From Rhynchopus sp. YZ270_cl-10 (lineage: Eukaryota; Euglenozoa; Diplonemea; Diplonemida; Diplonemidae), in NCBI GenBank assembly GCA_964035575.1, contig OZ037898.1, forward strand, positions 620,001-684,000: a stretch of DNA of 64,000 nucleotides, read 5' to 3'. A program made the translations under genes and the position numbers. Positions 10,853 to 22,226 of this stretch are shown one piece after another. Each line of letters opens with the position of its first letter. Position 1 is the stretch's first letter. The notes under the pieces were generated by a model, which saw only the letters and a program-made list of their open reading frames with translations, searched no databases and was not told the origin of the DNA.

Positions 10853-13565
10853 AATTGTTGGATTTTTTTTTTCTTTCGGATCTGTGTGTTCTTGATTGTG
10901 TTCTTTTTATATTTATTTTTTTTGGAGAGTGGTGAAGAAGAATTTTAAAGATGCTCGTTTTTTTTCTTCAAGCGCGTCTTTTCTTCTTGCCCCTCATAAG
11001 GTGCCTGCGTCCGTAGAGGCGTTCTCACCTTGTCTTTTTTGAAAGACGAAATAAAATGCAAAATGCACTCTTTTTTTTTTCGTTTTTTGGAGTCGTATTT
11101 ATTTGCTGAGGGGGGTTTTTTTTTGGGAGGGGGTGGGTGTGTTTCCTCTTGTCTCAGGTTGGATCGGCAAAACGCCTTTACCATGGCTTTCAGGAAATTT
11201 TGTTTTCTGATTTCACGTTTAGTGCTGGGTTTTTGTCAGGAGGCGTCTTTTTGCACTTTTCAACATCATAAATTGTTGGAGTGTAGTTGCCATCTGTGCA
11301 AAGCTCGCAAATCTCTTTCATGTATACATAGGATCTTTGTTTCAAAGGTGGAAGATAACCAAAAAGCAAAGCTTTAAGTCCATCCTTACCCCTTTGGGAA
11401 AATCTGATTGGGGAAATTCTACTCCAGCTTAGGAAAATGGGGGGGTTTTTTTTTGTGTTCAGCAGTTTTTTTTTTACGCTGACATTACGTTGCTGAATTG
11501 AGGGTTGGTGATAAAAAAGCCTTCTTAAAAGAAACACAACAGCATGTGTTTGTTTCTTTCGGTGAGGCGTTTGCACTTTCAACTTCTCTTTTTGTTACGG
11601 ACTTTCAATTATGATGTCTGCATAATGTTCGTTTTCTTTAAAATTCAGCTTCACCTTTCTATAGGGTAAATTGGGAGGGGAGGGGTGGAAATGGGGAAAA
11701 AAAAAAGACATCTGCTAGTCGAAGGTACTCGCTTTTGAGCGTAACTCTTAAAAAAAAAATGAAATAGAAAAGCACAAAAAAGTATCCCCTCTTTTTCCCC
11801 CGCCCCCCTTTTTTTTTTAGAACGTACATTGGGTACTGAGATATTCTTAACTTTATCCGACATTGTTGGTGTGATTTGTCACCGGACAAAGCAAAATGGA
11901 TTAAGGGAGGGTGAGGTGATGGTGGCGATGTTCAGACAAAAAAAAAAAAAAATGTGGATCGCATTTCTTGTTGAGTCCACGCCTCGTGTTTGTTTTGTTT
12001 TGTTTTTTTGTCAACTTCATCATTTTTTTATAAAGCGAGGATATCATATCCCCCTAAAATGTAAATAGATGAAGGAATGTTAGGGGGGGACATCCACAAT
12101 AAAATAACGACGTTTTTTAAAAAAACAAGCTTCTTTTTTTTTTTAATAATGCCCGCAAAGGGCAAGCTACACTAACCAAAACGACAGATTATCAAAAACA
12201 ACACCGTTTTCAAATTTTGTGTTTTTTTTTGGCGGTAAAACATCTACACTAATCTAATCGAATAAAAATATGGACCCAGCGGAGGTCAGTTCCAGCGGCC
12301 AAAATGAAGATAAAGAACCCCTTTCAACGCCCCCCTTTTTTTGGGGGGGTCGCAATTTCAGCAGAGAGCTCTTTTGTGGTTTTTGCCGAAGCAACTAAAA
12401 ATTTCTATAGAACCAAACGCAACTTCTGTCCACACACACACACACACACACCCCTTTGGGGTAGTGAGGCTTCAACAGGAATTAGTCGCTATCTCAACAA
12501 AGAAGCGCACCCACCTCTCAACTTACAAAGTACTACAATGAAATGGAATACAAAACAAACAGAGTAGCAAAAACAAACAAACTTTCAAACCCCTTTGGGG
12601 TAATTGCCATTTCTGGTAATTTCTGGGGGGAAAAAAAGTATTCGCATATCGTTTCCACAGTAGAGTATTTAGTAATTTTCTCGCAACAGGGAATTGAGGA
12701 AAAGGTCTTTTTTTTTTTTTATTTGCAACCTTTACCCCCATTCTCTCATTGCTGTCTTTTCATTAGAAAGAATATTGCATCATGTCCCCATCTCCAACAC
12801 AACGGTGTATTCCTTTTCGCTTTGTGTCTTCACACATTTGACTTATTACCAACCCTTTTCCCCCACCTCTTGACCTTTATATTTTTTTTTTCTCAGTATC
12901 AGTGCACCATGGACAATTGTATGTACAGTGCAACTGAAGGAGGACAGTGCGTGATCGGGAATTTGATTATTATTATTTTTTGAATGTTACGGTGAGACAC
13001 AGGTTGGGAGTTAGGGAAACCTTTCCTCTCATCTCATTAAGGTACCTTAAGCGAAGCGACAGGTTTATCCTTTGCAATATTTACACATTCTTTTTGTTTG
13101 TTTGTTTTTTTTGGATGTATCTGAATAGAACGTTCTTTTGTACTTTCTCTTGATTTGAAAGTACATAAACCCCCTTTTTTTGAGATTTTTTGAGATTTCA
13201 TCAAATTTCAAACACACATTCATTTTTTTTTCATGGGCGGTGACAAAATTTCACCCCCAATTTTTTTTTTTTTTACACACACACCACAATTTCCCCTTCT
13301 TTGCCACCTTTTTTCCCCTCCCCCTCTTTCTGTTACCCCTCTCTCTCACCTTTCTTTTTTTTGGGGGGGGTTGTGTCGTTTCCCCCACACAACCCCCCCT
13401 CACCCCTCCTCTTCCTCCTCCTCCTCTTCCCCCCTCCTTCCTCTCCCTCCCCACCTTCAAGAATCTTTTTATAAAAAAGCATTGCGGTAGAATCGCAGTA
13501 AAGGCTTTTCTTTTTTTTGTCTTTTTTTTTTTTATACACAAACAAAACTTCAAACCAAAGACAAT
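10853..13565. other. Intergenic region, low complexity
   Basis: No credible coding region. It contains homopolymer runs, a DR3 copy (about 11558-11600), CTACACTAA motifs (about 12170 and 12245), a short CA microsatellite (about 12432-12452) and pyrimidine-rich sequence before the NXF-B start. Confidence 0.65.
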
Positions 13566-15761
13566 ATGGGTAAGAAGAAAGGAGGCCGTGGTGGGTTTGG
13601 GATGAAGGCGTCTGCTGCTGGAGGGAATCGTCAGGGGAATACGATTGTAGGGAAGAGCGTGGACCCGGATAAGGTGGTATTGCTGTCGGGGATTTTAAAT
13701 TTGGCGATTCAGAAGCATGCGCGATTTGATGAGTTGTCGGGGTGTCTCGATTTGACCTCTTTGGCTGATATCGAAGAGGTGACAGACCACCGTCCTGACC
13801 TCAATTCCGAATTATGGTGCCGTGTGGTTTCCTGCGAGGTAAAAAGGCGTCCAACGTGCAATGCTTTATACCTTGCAAAAAACGGCATCCGCTCACTCCA
13901 CTATGTATCCCAATTTTTGATAGACGGCATCAAACTTTCGTTTCTCTCGTTAGAAGGGAATGAGATTCGGAATGTGGAAGAAATTCCTCGTCTTGCTCCC
14001 CTGAAACTTAAACACCTGGTTTTGGTCTCCAACCCGTTGTACGAAGCGGTCAAGCAAGAGAAGATTATCCAAAAGATCAAAATGCTGCCGTCCCTTCAGC
14101 GGATCGACTCTGCAGACATCAATAGAAAGACCTTTGTGGATTCGCTTCCTATCGTGCGGTGTCCGATTGAGCCGCCAACCAACCCGGTGCAAAACATTGT
14201 CAGAGACTTCATGAACGGTTATTACGAATCGTCGCAAAAGGCGAGCGAGAAGAACCAAGGGGTAGACGAGCTTTTGGATTTCTATGACACGAAGGCAGTC
14301 ATGTCGTTTACATCGTTCCCTCATAGGCTGTCTTTGAGTGTGACTGGGCCGGGGTTGCTGTACGCACAGAAGCTGACGTCAAACCATCACAACGTTCTGA
14401 ACAACGCAGGTCTGACCCATTCTCTCTACACCGGCAAGCTCAACGTCGGCAAAGGGCTCGAAATGCTCCACTCAGCCGAAATGCGCTTCGACCCTGAATC
14501 CCTGAAAGAGGCAGAGGTTTCAGCACTCCCAGACAGCCTCGTCCACGAGACAGGGCTTCCCTGCAACATAGTCACCGTCACAATGCACGGATCGGTCACA
14601 TTCCTCTTTGAAGATATTCGTGCGAAAAATAAAAAGAGTGGAGACGAAGGCAAACTCAAATTTGTAAAGTATGTTTTGATTTCAACACAAAGAGAGGCTT
14701 AAGATTCAGAGAAAACCCCTTTTTTTAAAATGTGTGCAGGGGAGGACACATTCATCTTACAAAAAAAAAGTAGTTCAATTATTTTTGGGGGAAATGCGGT
14801 AGAGTGGGATGTTATATAACCTTTCAAACAAAACACCCAACAAAACAGATACTTCGACCGTACATGGGTGCTGGCCGCAAAGGGCCCAAAAGTGTTGATC
14901 CAGAACGATATGATCCACATCCGTGACGTCAAAGGGGAGACGCTTCCCATCTACATCCCGCAGGCAGTATGTCAAAACTCTTTTTTTGATTTGTTTTGTT
15001 GTGGGGCTGAGGCTGCCGTAACTCATTTTCACCCCAAGCTGCGCTTTTAGCGTGTTTTGGCAGACATGGTGGTCTTTATTTAGTTTTGTGTTGTTTTTCC
15101 ATTTTATTCTCCACACAGAACCAGCGTTTCTACTCTGTCCATATGTGCAGACAGGACAGACAGGTGGCGGAGCTCTGTGCACGCACGTCCCTCGCACCGG
15201 AGCACGCGCGCAAGACCTTGGAGATGAAGGACGTGCAGTGGGATGTCCAGCTAGGCGAGAAGTGGGTGCGTGACAACCAGGTTTGCAAAAACTCCCCTTT
15301 ACTCCTTAACACCCTTACTTCCCCACGCCCCCGCCCCCCCTTTTTAGGAGCAACGTTGTCAACACTTAATTTTTCCTTTACCTGGTACATCCTTGCGTCT
15401 GATGAGCCGTGTTCACTTTCAACTTCTCTTAAGGTGACACCTAGAAGCGTCACTTTTTTGAGATGTGTACCTGAACGCACGACAGGTTTCTTTCATAACG
15501 CCAAACCCTCTTCCCCTTTTTCCACAATTATTTTTACAGGCATCGGGTATTCTTGGGGAACGGTTCTTCGACCAGCGCTGGGCAAAGCCAGAAGAGGCTC
15601 TGTTCAAGATCTTCCAGGACCTCACACAGCTGCAGGACACCCTGGTGAAGTACGTGCTCGACAGCGTCAACGGCGACCTCTGGCGCTCCTGGCTTATGTT
15701 CCTTGCGAAGGACCAACAGGGCGCATTGCTTCCCGAGCACTTCCTGCCCCCTTCCGCATAG
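13566..15761 (+). CDS. NXF1: NXF/Mex67-type mRNA export factor, copy B
   Basis: Exons: 13566-14668, 14849-14966, 15119-15280, 15540-15761; about 534 aa. Same layout as copy A: basic N-terminus (MGKKKGGRGGFG), leucine-rich region (LDLTSLADIEEV, LYLAKNGI, LSLEGNEIRNVEEI, LVLVSNPLYE), NTF2-like domain (DFYDTKAVMSF, IVTVTMHGSVTF, KYFDRTWVL) and two TAP-C-like helical modules (ELCARTSLAPEHARKTL...W and IFQDLTQLQDTLVKYVL...W). The intron before YFDRTW and the next one sit at the same place and phase as in copy A. Copy B lacks the 5' introns of A and has an extra intron between the two TAP-C modules. No RRM. It is a tandem, strongly diverged duplicate of copy A. Confidence 0.85.
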
Positions 15762-18411
15762 ACACCACTGCCTCTTCCCCCCCCCTCAATTTCGTTTCTT
15801 GCACGACCCTTACCTAAAACGAGCGAGGAACACAACAGGGGAAGATGGTATTTGAGTAGGTGGTGATTGTTCATGCGTTTATATTTGTGCATGAATGAAA
15901 AGAAAAAGAAAATCTAAAAAAATTCCAAAATGAGTATCCTCAAAAGGGGGGTGTCATCCTAGAAAAGCAATCAATCCGTCTACACTAATGTTTTTTTTTC
16001 AAAAAGGTAGTGGGGGTATTCATCACCACTGCAAAACCCATTTTTTTTAGATGTGTGTGCACAAGAGGTACATTCATCTTACAAATTTTTCTCTATTTTT
16101 TCTTTGTTCAAACAATAGAGTGGCTAATCCCCTCGGGCTTATGGCCATCTTCTTTGTTTTCAAAGTGACTGAAACAAACGAGGGGGTGGAATAGTCGAAA
16201 GCAAACAGCAACAAAATGCTGCTCCGGGCAATTCTAGCACGGAAGAAGAAAAAAAAAAAAAAAAAAAAAAACGGGAGGTGTCTCTTGAATCAAAACAATA
16301 CCCTTTTTTTTATCAGATGTAAACCACGAAATGGATTGTAGGACTGCATGGTTGGGGGGGTGTCCACCCCCCCGGTACAACCGGGTCATACCAAGGTACA
16401 CTGTTCACGAGAGGGCTTTGTACTTTTCAACTCTTTTTTTAAAATTATTTTCCACCTCTCCCCCTCCTCTACCTTTGTCCACCTTTTTTTATTGCATTGT
16501 TTTACTTTCTAATTTTGACCTTTTTTTGTTAAATTTTTTGAGGGAATTGTTGTGGGGTGTATTTATTGTATAGATAGAGAGAGAGAAAAAAATCGGATCA
16601 GATTTGTTATTTGTAACTGCCAAAATGGTAGACAAATTTAACATAATTTTGAACCGAATTCAAGAAAGAGAGAGAGTATCCGGAGAGCGGGTGGAACCAA
16701 AAAAAAAATGTACACATGACGGGAAAGGAGAGGGCGGGAGATTTAGAACGATTCAAAGAGGGAAATGTGGTGTTCAAGGGTAGAGAGATGTGAGGGTGGT
16801 GAAGGCAGGTTTGAAAGGGGGAGATGGAGGAAGAGGAAGAGGAGGAGGAGATTGGTGCGGAAGGGGGAACAATAAGGGACCACCTTTTTTTAAGGTGATT
16901 TATAAAATAAAAAATAAATTCCCTTTTTTTGTTTCCTCTCCTTCCCATCTCCACCACCACCGACTCTTTTCTCCCTCTCCCCTTTTTTTCCGATTCTGAT
17001 TCACCCTCTTTTCACTCTTTTAACAAAAAAAACCATGAACTATCGCATTTTTATTTGACTCCTTCTTCGTATCGTTTTATGTCTCTCTCCCCATTCATTC
17101 CAGCTTATGTGCAGTGTCCTTCCCTGTAGGGAGGTTCACCATTTTTTTTTATCACCCAATGTCTTGAAGGATAAACAACAAAAACACAACACACCTGGCA
17201 ACAGTTTCTCTTCAATTATGATAACATTGGGGGTCGAATGAAGGCGGTAACAACAAAGGGTGCGGCGAGGGTAAAAAGGAAATAAGGGGAAGAAGTGTAG
17301 ACGGGTATTTGGGGTGTGTGACTTCATCATGTAATACTGGGAGGAGGCAATCCTCCCCGCTGCAAACCTCGCAGTACTACCTCGAAGTGCTACAAATGAA
17401 ATACAATTCAAAACAAACAGAGTAGCGAGAAAAAAAAAACATATAGTGGAGCGCACTCTAGGGTGGCTACACTAATACAAACCAAGTTTTCAAAAAAAAA
17501 CAAAACAAACAAACTTTCAAACCCCCCTGCAAACCGTTTGTGTGGTCAAGATGATTTATGATTTATGTTTTTATGTCTCTGTTGTGTGAGAGCGAGTGGT
17601 TTTTTTATATAAAGGATAGATGCTAGTGTGGTCACGAGAGGCACATTCATCAAGCTTTTCCTCTTTTATCCTCATCGTTAAGGTTATCCCTCTTCCGGCT
17701 ATGATGGTTGCACACAACATTTGGGACTTTTATCTAGGCACACCGTCACGAGAGGGCTTTTTTTGTATTTCAAGTCAAATTTTCTTTTTTCAAGTTTAGT
17801 AATTTTCTTGCCCCCACCACCACCACCACCACCCACCCCATTGGTTGGCCAGAGAAGGTGCTGCGAGCACTGCTCATTTGTGTAGATTTTCCCCCCATTT
17901 TTTTTTTTTTTATTTTGTTTTTCAATCAGTGCCCCTTCGTCCTCCAATTGTACGGTGCGGTGTACTGCACTTTTTCACCTTCTCTTTTGTTAGTAGATCC
18001 CATCAGGTTCATGGATACTTCCTTTTTTGCGTGGAAGATTGTCTATGAGGTGGGGGTGTTTTGTGTGTATAGCGTCGCTTCACACACTACTCCTTAACGC
18101 TCATAGGCTGGGTTTTTTGAGGTCTCAGGCGGGGGGTCAGGAGAAGGGAGAAAAAGGGAGAGGGGGTGTTTTTTTTTTTAGTATTCTGGTTTAGCGATTT
18201 CTCTGTTCTGTGCTGTCTCTCTCACCCCTTACCCTCCCCATTCGCAAAGTTATCAAGTCAAAATACGCAGCAAATAGGATGTTGCGGCAAAAAAAAAAAA
18301 AAAGAAAAGAAGCTGTGACAAAGTATCACACCACAGTTCTCCCCCCTTTCCCCCATATTTTCTCGTGTCCACCTCGAGATGGAGGGTAGGACTGTATGGG
18401 TCCACCCGGTG
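15762..18411. other. Intergenic region, repeat-rich
   Basis: No gene seen. Contains a TTCATCTTACAA-type DR1 variant (about 16048-16090), a full DR2 element (about 16336-16440), a GA/CT-rich stretch (about 16560-16990), a DR6 element (about 17446-17500), a DR2 copy (about 17730-17785) and CCA/ACC triplet repeats (about 17812-17840). Confidence 0.65.
16336..16440 (+). repeat. DR2 dispersed repeat, full-length example
   Basis: Begins with gtaggactgcatggtt, continues with a gtccacc...ccggtac inverted section and the core ggtacactgt-cacgagaggg, and ends in ctttgtacttttcaactctt. Other copies: about 17730-17785, 20365-20400, 21605-21690, 27020-27066, 34970-35015 and 49825-49905. One at 18385-18715 is split by an rRNA fragment. 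Confidence 0.8.
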
Positions 18412-18690
18412 CACCATGTCGGCATCCGATAATGAGTGTGTAACGACTCACCTGCCGGATGAACCTGTCCCGAAAATGGATGGTGCTCAAGCGACCCACC
18501 CATAGTCGGCCGTGCTCCGGTATTGAAAAGCCGTGGCATGCGTAGGAGTGCGTGACCCACGCCGCGAAGGAGTTGGCGTGAGCCTCTCTGGAGCGTGGGT
18601 GAGTGCAGATCTTGGTTGTAGTAGCGAATATTCAATGGAGAACATTGAAGGCCGAAGTGGAGAAGGTTTCCGCGTCAACAGCGGTCGTTG
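18412..18690 (+). rRNA. Partial LSU (28S-like) rRNA fragment, probably non-functional
   Basis: The stretch carries highly conserved large-subunit rRNA signatures in the right order: ggcatccg...gagtgtgtaac, gactcacctgccg, gaaaatggatggtgctcaag, a variable segment, gtgcagatcttggttgtagt, agcgaatattcaatggagaa, ttgaaggccgaagtggagaa and ggtttccgcgtcaacagc. In known LSU rRNA these blocks are contiguous, around the region between the ...CCTGCCGAAT... and ...GTGAACAGCAG... motifs. Only about 280 nt are present, and it is flanked by halves of a DR2 repeat. It is therefore a dispersed fragment, not an rRNA locus. The exact ends are uncertain by about 10 nt. Confidence 0.85.
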
Positions 18691-18797
18691 TACCCAAAGG
18701 TATACTGTCATGCTGTTGTAATTCTAAATCAACCCTTTTGTCAACCCATTGCTCTCTCCCCCATAGGCTCCCAACTCAGGCTTTCCACTTTTGAACG

Positions 18798-19739
18798 ATG
18801 TTTCGTGTGTTCGCGGTTGTGTTGATGTGCGGGGTGCAGATGGTGTGCGGGTACTCCGTGCTGGGGGAGATCCCTATAGAAGATAAAGACTGCGACACTC
18901 CGGTGGAGGATGTGGAGACTGGGACTGTCCTTGTAGCGTGCCTGAAGGGTGTGCACGCAGTAGACGTTACGTTGGGGCGGGTTGTGCAGACGGCGTGGTT
19001 TGCGGAGCGGAATGCTGTTGCGGTGGGGGGTGGGTATGCTTACTTCCTTACGAAGAACATCACTGTGGTGCGCACGGCGGATATCACGACTCCTGTCGGG
19101 GCGCTTGCCATGGATGAGATGTACGACTTCTTCAGCGCCTCGCTCGACCCCGCACGCCCCTACCTATACCTCAGCACCCTCAACAACGGCGTCATCGTCG
19201 TCAACGTCGCAGACCCGCTCCGCCCTGTCAAGGTCTACCAAGACTACACACACCCCTTCCTCATGTTCGACAGCTTCTACTCCGCAAAGACAGAACTCTA
19301 CATCGGCGGGGGTGGCCCCGGCATCGTTGTCTATAATATGAGCGTGCCCGAGTCGGGGGTGCTGCTTGCCCAGGTCTCGGAGAATGGTAATACGGTCACC
19401 GTTTCGGGGGTGAATGAAAGCTGTGTGGCGGTGTGTCTGCGGCAGGTGTTGGTTCTGAAGGTGTACGACTTTTCTGACCCAACACACCCGAAGCAAATTG
19501 GGAAGGGTTTGACATCGGACTGCCAGATCATGGCCAGTGGTAACAACAGGATGTATATCCAAAGCGAAGGCACCTTAACAGTGTACACCATGAACGGCAC
19601 CCATATGACAACAGAGGCGACAGTCAAGAACAGCTTCTACACTCCATCCGCGGCGCTGCTGTCTGACGATGGCACAAAGCTCTTCATCGTGGAGGATGCC
19701 TCGCTCGGTATCTTCAATGTTACTGTGGATAAGAACTAA
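18798..19739 (+). CDS. Secreted LVIVD-repeat beta-propeller-like protein
   Basis: Single exon, 313 aa. A signal peptide is clear (MFRVFAVVLMCGVQMVCG, cleavage near residue 18-19). The rest has repeated motifs of the LVIVD type, in which a short strand is followed by D-x-x-x-P: VRTADITTPVGALAM, VVNVADPLRPVKVYQDY and VYDFSDPTHPKQIGKG. This family folds as a beta-propeller in surface or secreted proteins. Several N-x-S/T sequons (NIT, NMS, NES, NGT, NVT) fit secretion. Its biochemical role is unknown. The start is preceded by ...CCCATAG and ...CTCAG within 35 nt. The LSU rRNA fragment ends about 105 nt upstream. Confidence 0.75.
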   Translation: MFRVFAVVLMCGVQMVCGYSVLGEIPIEDKDCDTPVEDVETGTVLVACLKGVHAVDVTLGRVVQTAWFAERNAVAVGGGYAYFLTKNITVVRTADITTPVGALAMDEMYDFFSASLDPARPYLYLSTLNNGVIVVNVADPLRPVKVYQDYTHPFLMFDSFYSAKTELYIGGGGPGIVVYNMSVPESGVLLAQVSENGNTVTVSGVNESCVAVCLRQVLVLKVYDFSDPTHPKQIGKGLTSDCQIMASGNNRMYIQSEGTLTVYTMNGTHMTTEATVKNSFYTPSAALLSDDGTKLFIVEDASLGIFNVTVDKN

Positions 19740-20764
19740 GCTTCGAATTGTTGTAAAAAAAAGCCCTTCAAGGCATTGTGTACAACAAGCGTGGCGTGAT
19801 AGGTCAAATGCAAATAAACAAGGTTTTTTTCTCTCGCAAAATTATGCGACAATCTCCGGGGGTTTTTTTAAAAGGAGGTGGCGTACAACAGCACGCTTGG
19901 GTTAGCAGCTTTTTTTTTCTCTTAATAATGATCACCTGGTTATACATGGTGAAGAGGCATTCCCTTTGCAAGGTAGCTGTGCATTGATACCCAAGGTAGA
20001 TTTTGTTGTAAATTTCGTTATTTCTACAAGGTGACTAAGAGAGGCGGGTCATATTATAAACTTTCTTTTGCGGGAATGTATCTTTTCTTTTTTTTCCTCT
20101 TTGTGCTCGCATCTTCTGGGTGACTATCGCGCAAAAAAATGTTTGCTCTCAGCAACTGCGTTCTGTAAGCACACCCCTTGTTTCTTTTTTTGCTGCGTTC
20201 TCCCTCTTACTGTGCGATACAGGCAGTTGTTCGAACTGCCGAAGCACCACACCGCCTGTGTGGAAGGTAAAGGGAGAGGTTTTACGAAGGGTTTTACGTC
20301 TATTCGTCGTGGGCACAGTCCTCAGGCGGGTTTCGTATTATCTCACAAAGCACCATTCTTTTTTGCGCTACGAGAGGGCTTTGTATTTCAAGTAAAAAAC
20401 AAATTTTTTTTTTTGTTAAGTGCTACCGCAGGGCTATTTCTAAAAACCTGTCCCTGTCCCTGATTTTTGGAAAATGAAAGTTGCCAAAAAATTTGCACGG
20501 GGCTTATATACAGGGCTGCCAAAAAAATTGCACGTACTACAGTACTTACCAAGAGGGGGGATGGGCTTTCTGCTTGAAGAAAGTTGCCGATTTTTTTTGT
20601 GTTGAAAAGTTTTCTTCCAGATTGTGCAAATAACGGGGGTTTTGGTGGATTCTGAAAAATCCTAGAGGGCGCACCAGGCCGCGTGCCGGAGGCGCTATGA
20701 GGGGGTTTCTTAGAAAACTTGTTCTCTACACTAACATCACACTGGCACCGTACTCATTTTAACA

Positions 20765-21210
20765 AAAACCAAGAACTTGCCCAATTCTGCAAATTGACCC
20801 CACCACAGAACGGACGGATTCTGGAAATGCAAATGCCGGTGTTTTCGCGCATTTTCATGTTTCAGCATCTGGGGGAGAAAATCTGGGTTGTGGGATTTAC
20901 CTTGGCCCCTTTACCTTACACTCATTTTGACCAAAACCAAGAACTTGGCCATTTCGGCAAATTGACCCCACCACAGCGCGGACAGATTCCGGAAATGCCA
21001 ATCGCGGTATGTTTTGGGGCTGAAAAATTTTCAGGGTAAAATTTTTTTGAGCAGCTTTTTTTTGGCCGAATATGGGCCCCACGTATTAGTGACCGGGCTC
21101 ATATTTTCAAAAAATTTAAGTGGTCAAAAAATTGTCCAATTTTCGAGATTGACCCCACCACTGCGCGGGTGAATCCCAAAAATGCAAATAAGGACGTTTT
21201 TGGCACAAAA
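20765..21210 (+). repeat. Diverged dispersed copies of the 261-bp satellite module
   Basis: Three sections share ttgaccccaccac with flanking ...ggaaatgc or ...aaaaatgcaaataagg, at about 20765-20840, 20930-21010 and 21058-21210. The last matches the 3' ~150 bp of the 261-bp unit at 58859-60683 closely, including gtggtcaaaaaattgtccaa followed by ttttcgagattgacc. Confidence 0.75.
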
Positions 21211-21821
21211 TAAATCTGCCAAAAAAATTGTGTCCCGGATTGGATTTTGGACCCCCCGGACCCCATATTTAGAAATAGCCCTGTGCTACCGTGGTGCGAT
21301 AGCCCGCGGCCTGAGCCCACAGCGGCATTTGCACTTCCCTTACATTGCCTTTGTTTTTCTCTTGAATTTTCTTCGATGTTTTGTTTCTTCCAATTAAAGT
21401 GAGACGTTTGACACGTTCAACGTTCTCTCTTCATTAGTCATAGCAGGCCATTTATGTTTGGGGGTATAAAGCGAGCAGCGTGTTTTTCGAGCGGTTGTGA
21501 ACCGCCTCCGTTCCCTTACGGTATGGAACACTCGAACGTCGCACCCCCTTTGCATGAGCTCGGCCGAGCTGCGTTTTAGTACGTTTTCAATTACTCTTTT
21601 CTGGGTGTCCACCCCGGTACACCCTGGTCATTGTACCAAGGTACACTGTCACGAGAGGGCTTTGTATTTCAACTCTACTTTTGTTTCAACGTCAACTCTC
21701 TCTCAATTTCCATCTCAATCTCAACAACAATAAGTAAAAAGAAGAAAAAAAAGATCCTCTTCACCCCGATGTGCAATCTATGCCGATTGTTGTGTGTCAG
21801 CAGCTCCCAAGCGCAACACTC

Positions 21822-21856
21822 CGGGGGGGTTCGATAACCCCGCGGAGTGTGTCAGT
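21822..21856 (+). repeat. Strong hairpin with GGTTCGATAACC core
   Basis: The arms acactccg and cggagtgt flank gggggttcgataacccc, giving a nearly continuous stem of about 14-16 bp. Shorter relatives (ggttcgataaccc or ggggttcgatcacccc) occur at about 6515, 48262 and 48352 just before DR3 elements. The core resembles a tRNA B box, but no tRNA fold follows. Confidence 0.5.
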
Positions 21857-21968
21857 GCCCTGCGTCCCAGAGTGCGTTTGCACTACCAACCTTACTTTTA
21901 TTTGCATTTTTATATTTCTCCATATTTTACTACAGAGGCTTCATCACAAAAAAGCAAATCAAACAACA

Positions 21969-22226
21969 ATGGGTGGAGGAAACGTCTGCAAGGCTAACGC
22001 CGCGCGCGCAAGGAACGCAAAGAACGCGGGAGGCGACGGTGGTGGTGGCAACTCGGGTATGGAGAAGAGAGGAGGAGACACGGCCAGCAAGATTGCTGAC
22101 GGTGTGGCGGAACGTGAGAAGTTGAAGGCAGAGAAGGCTGAGCGCGAGGCAGCGAAGAAGGCAAAGGCCGAGCGGGAAGCAAAGAAGCTCGAGAAGCTTG
22201 CGAAGGAGGGCGCGAAGAAGAAGTGA
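21969..22226 (+). CDS. Small 4F5/SERF-like N-terminal motif protein with Lys-Glu-rich tail
   Basis: 85 aa. The N-terminus MGGGNVCKANAARARNAKN matches the 4F5-family pattern (MGGGN-x-x-K-x-x-x-AR-x-RN-x-x-K) seen in small eukaryotic proteins of the SERF/ZNF706/At2g23090 group. Those often continue into a C2H2 zinc finger; here the rest is a charged Ala/Lys/Glu helix (about residues 45-85, EREKLKAEKAEREAAKKAK) ending in KKK, so the finger is absent. Codon use is GC-rich, unlike the flanks. A pyrimidine tract ending ACAG lies 33 nt before the ATG. Role unknown. Confidence 0.65.
   Translation: MGGGNVCKANAARARNAKNAGGDGGGGNSGMEKRGGDTASKIADGVAEREKLKAEKAEREAAKKAKAEREAKKLEKLAKEGAKKK

Larger units (their letters stand above)
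19740..21968. other. Intergenic region with TTGACCCCACCAC repeat family
   Basis: No gene seen. Holds a DR1 copy (about 20030-20068), a DR2 copy (about 20365-20400), a block of diverged repeats (20720-21210) related to the FolD-intron satellite, DR4 (about 21488-21600), DR2 (about 21605-21690) and a strong hairpin (about 21822-21856: acactccg...ggggttcgataacccc...cggagtgt). Confidence 0.65.

Noticed and set aside
18412-18690. Functional LSU rRNA gene
   Set aside because: Only about 280 nt of a several-kilobase molecule are present, and repeat halves flank it on both sides.
21822-21856. tRNA gene suggested by the ggttcgataacc B-box-like core
   Set aside because: No A box, acceptor stem or anticodon loop can be folded around it. 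It is a plain hairpin.
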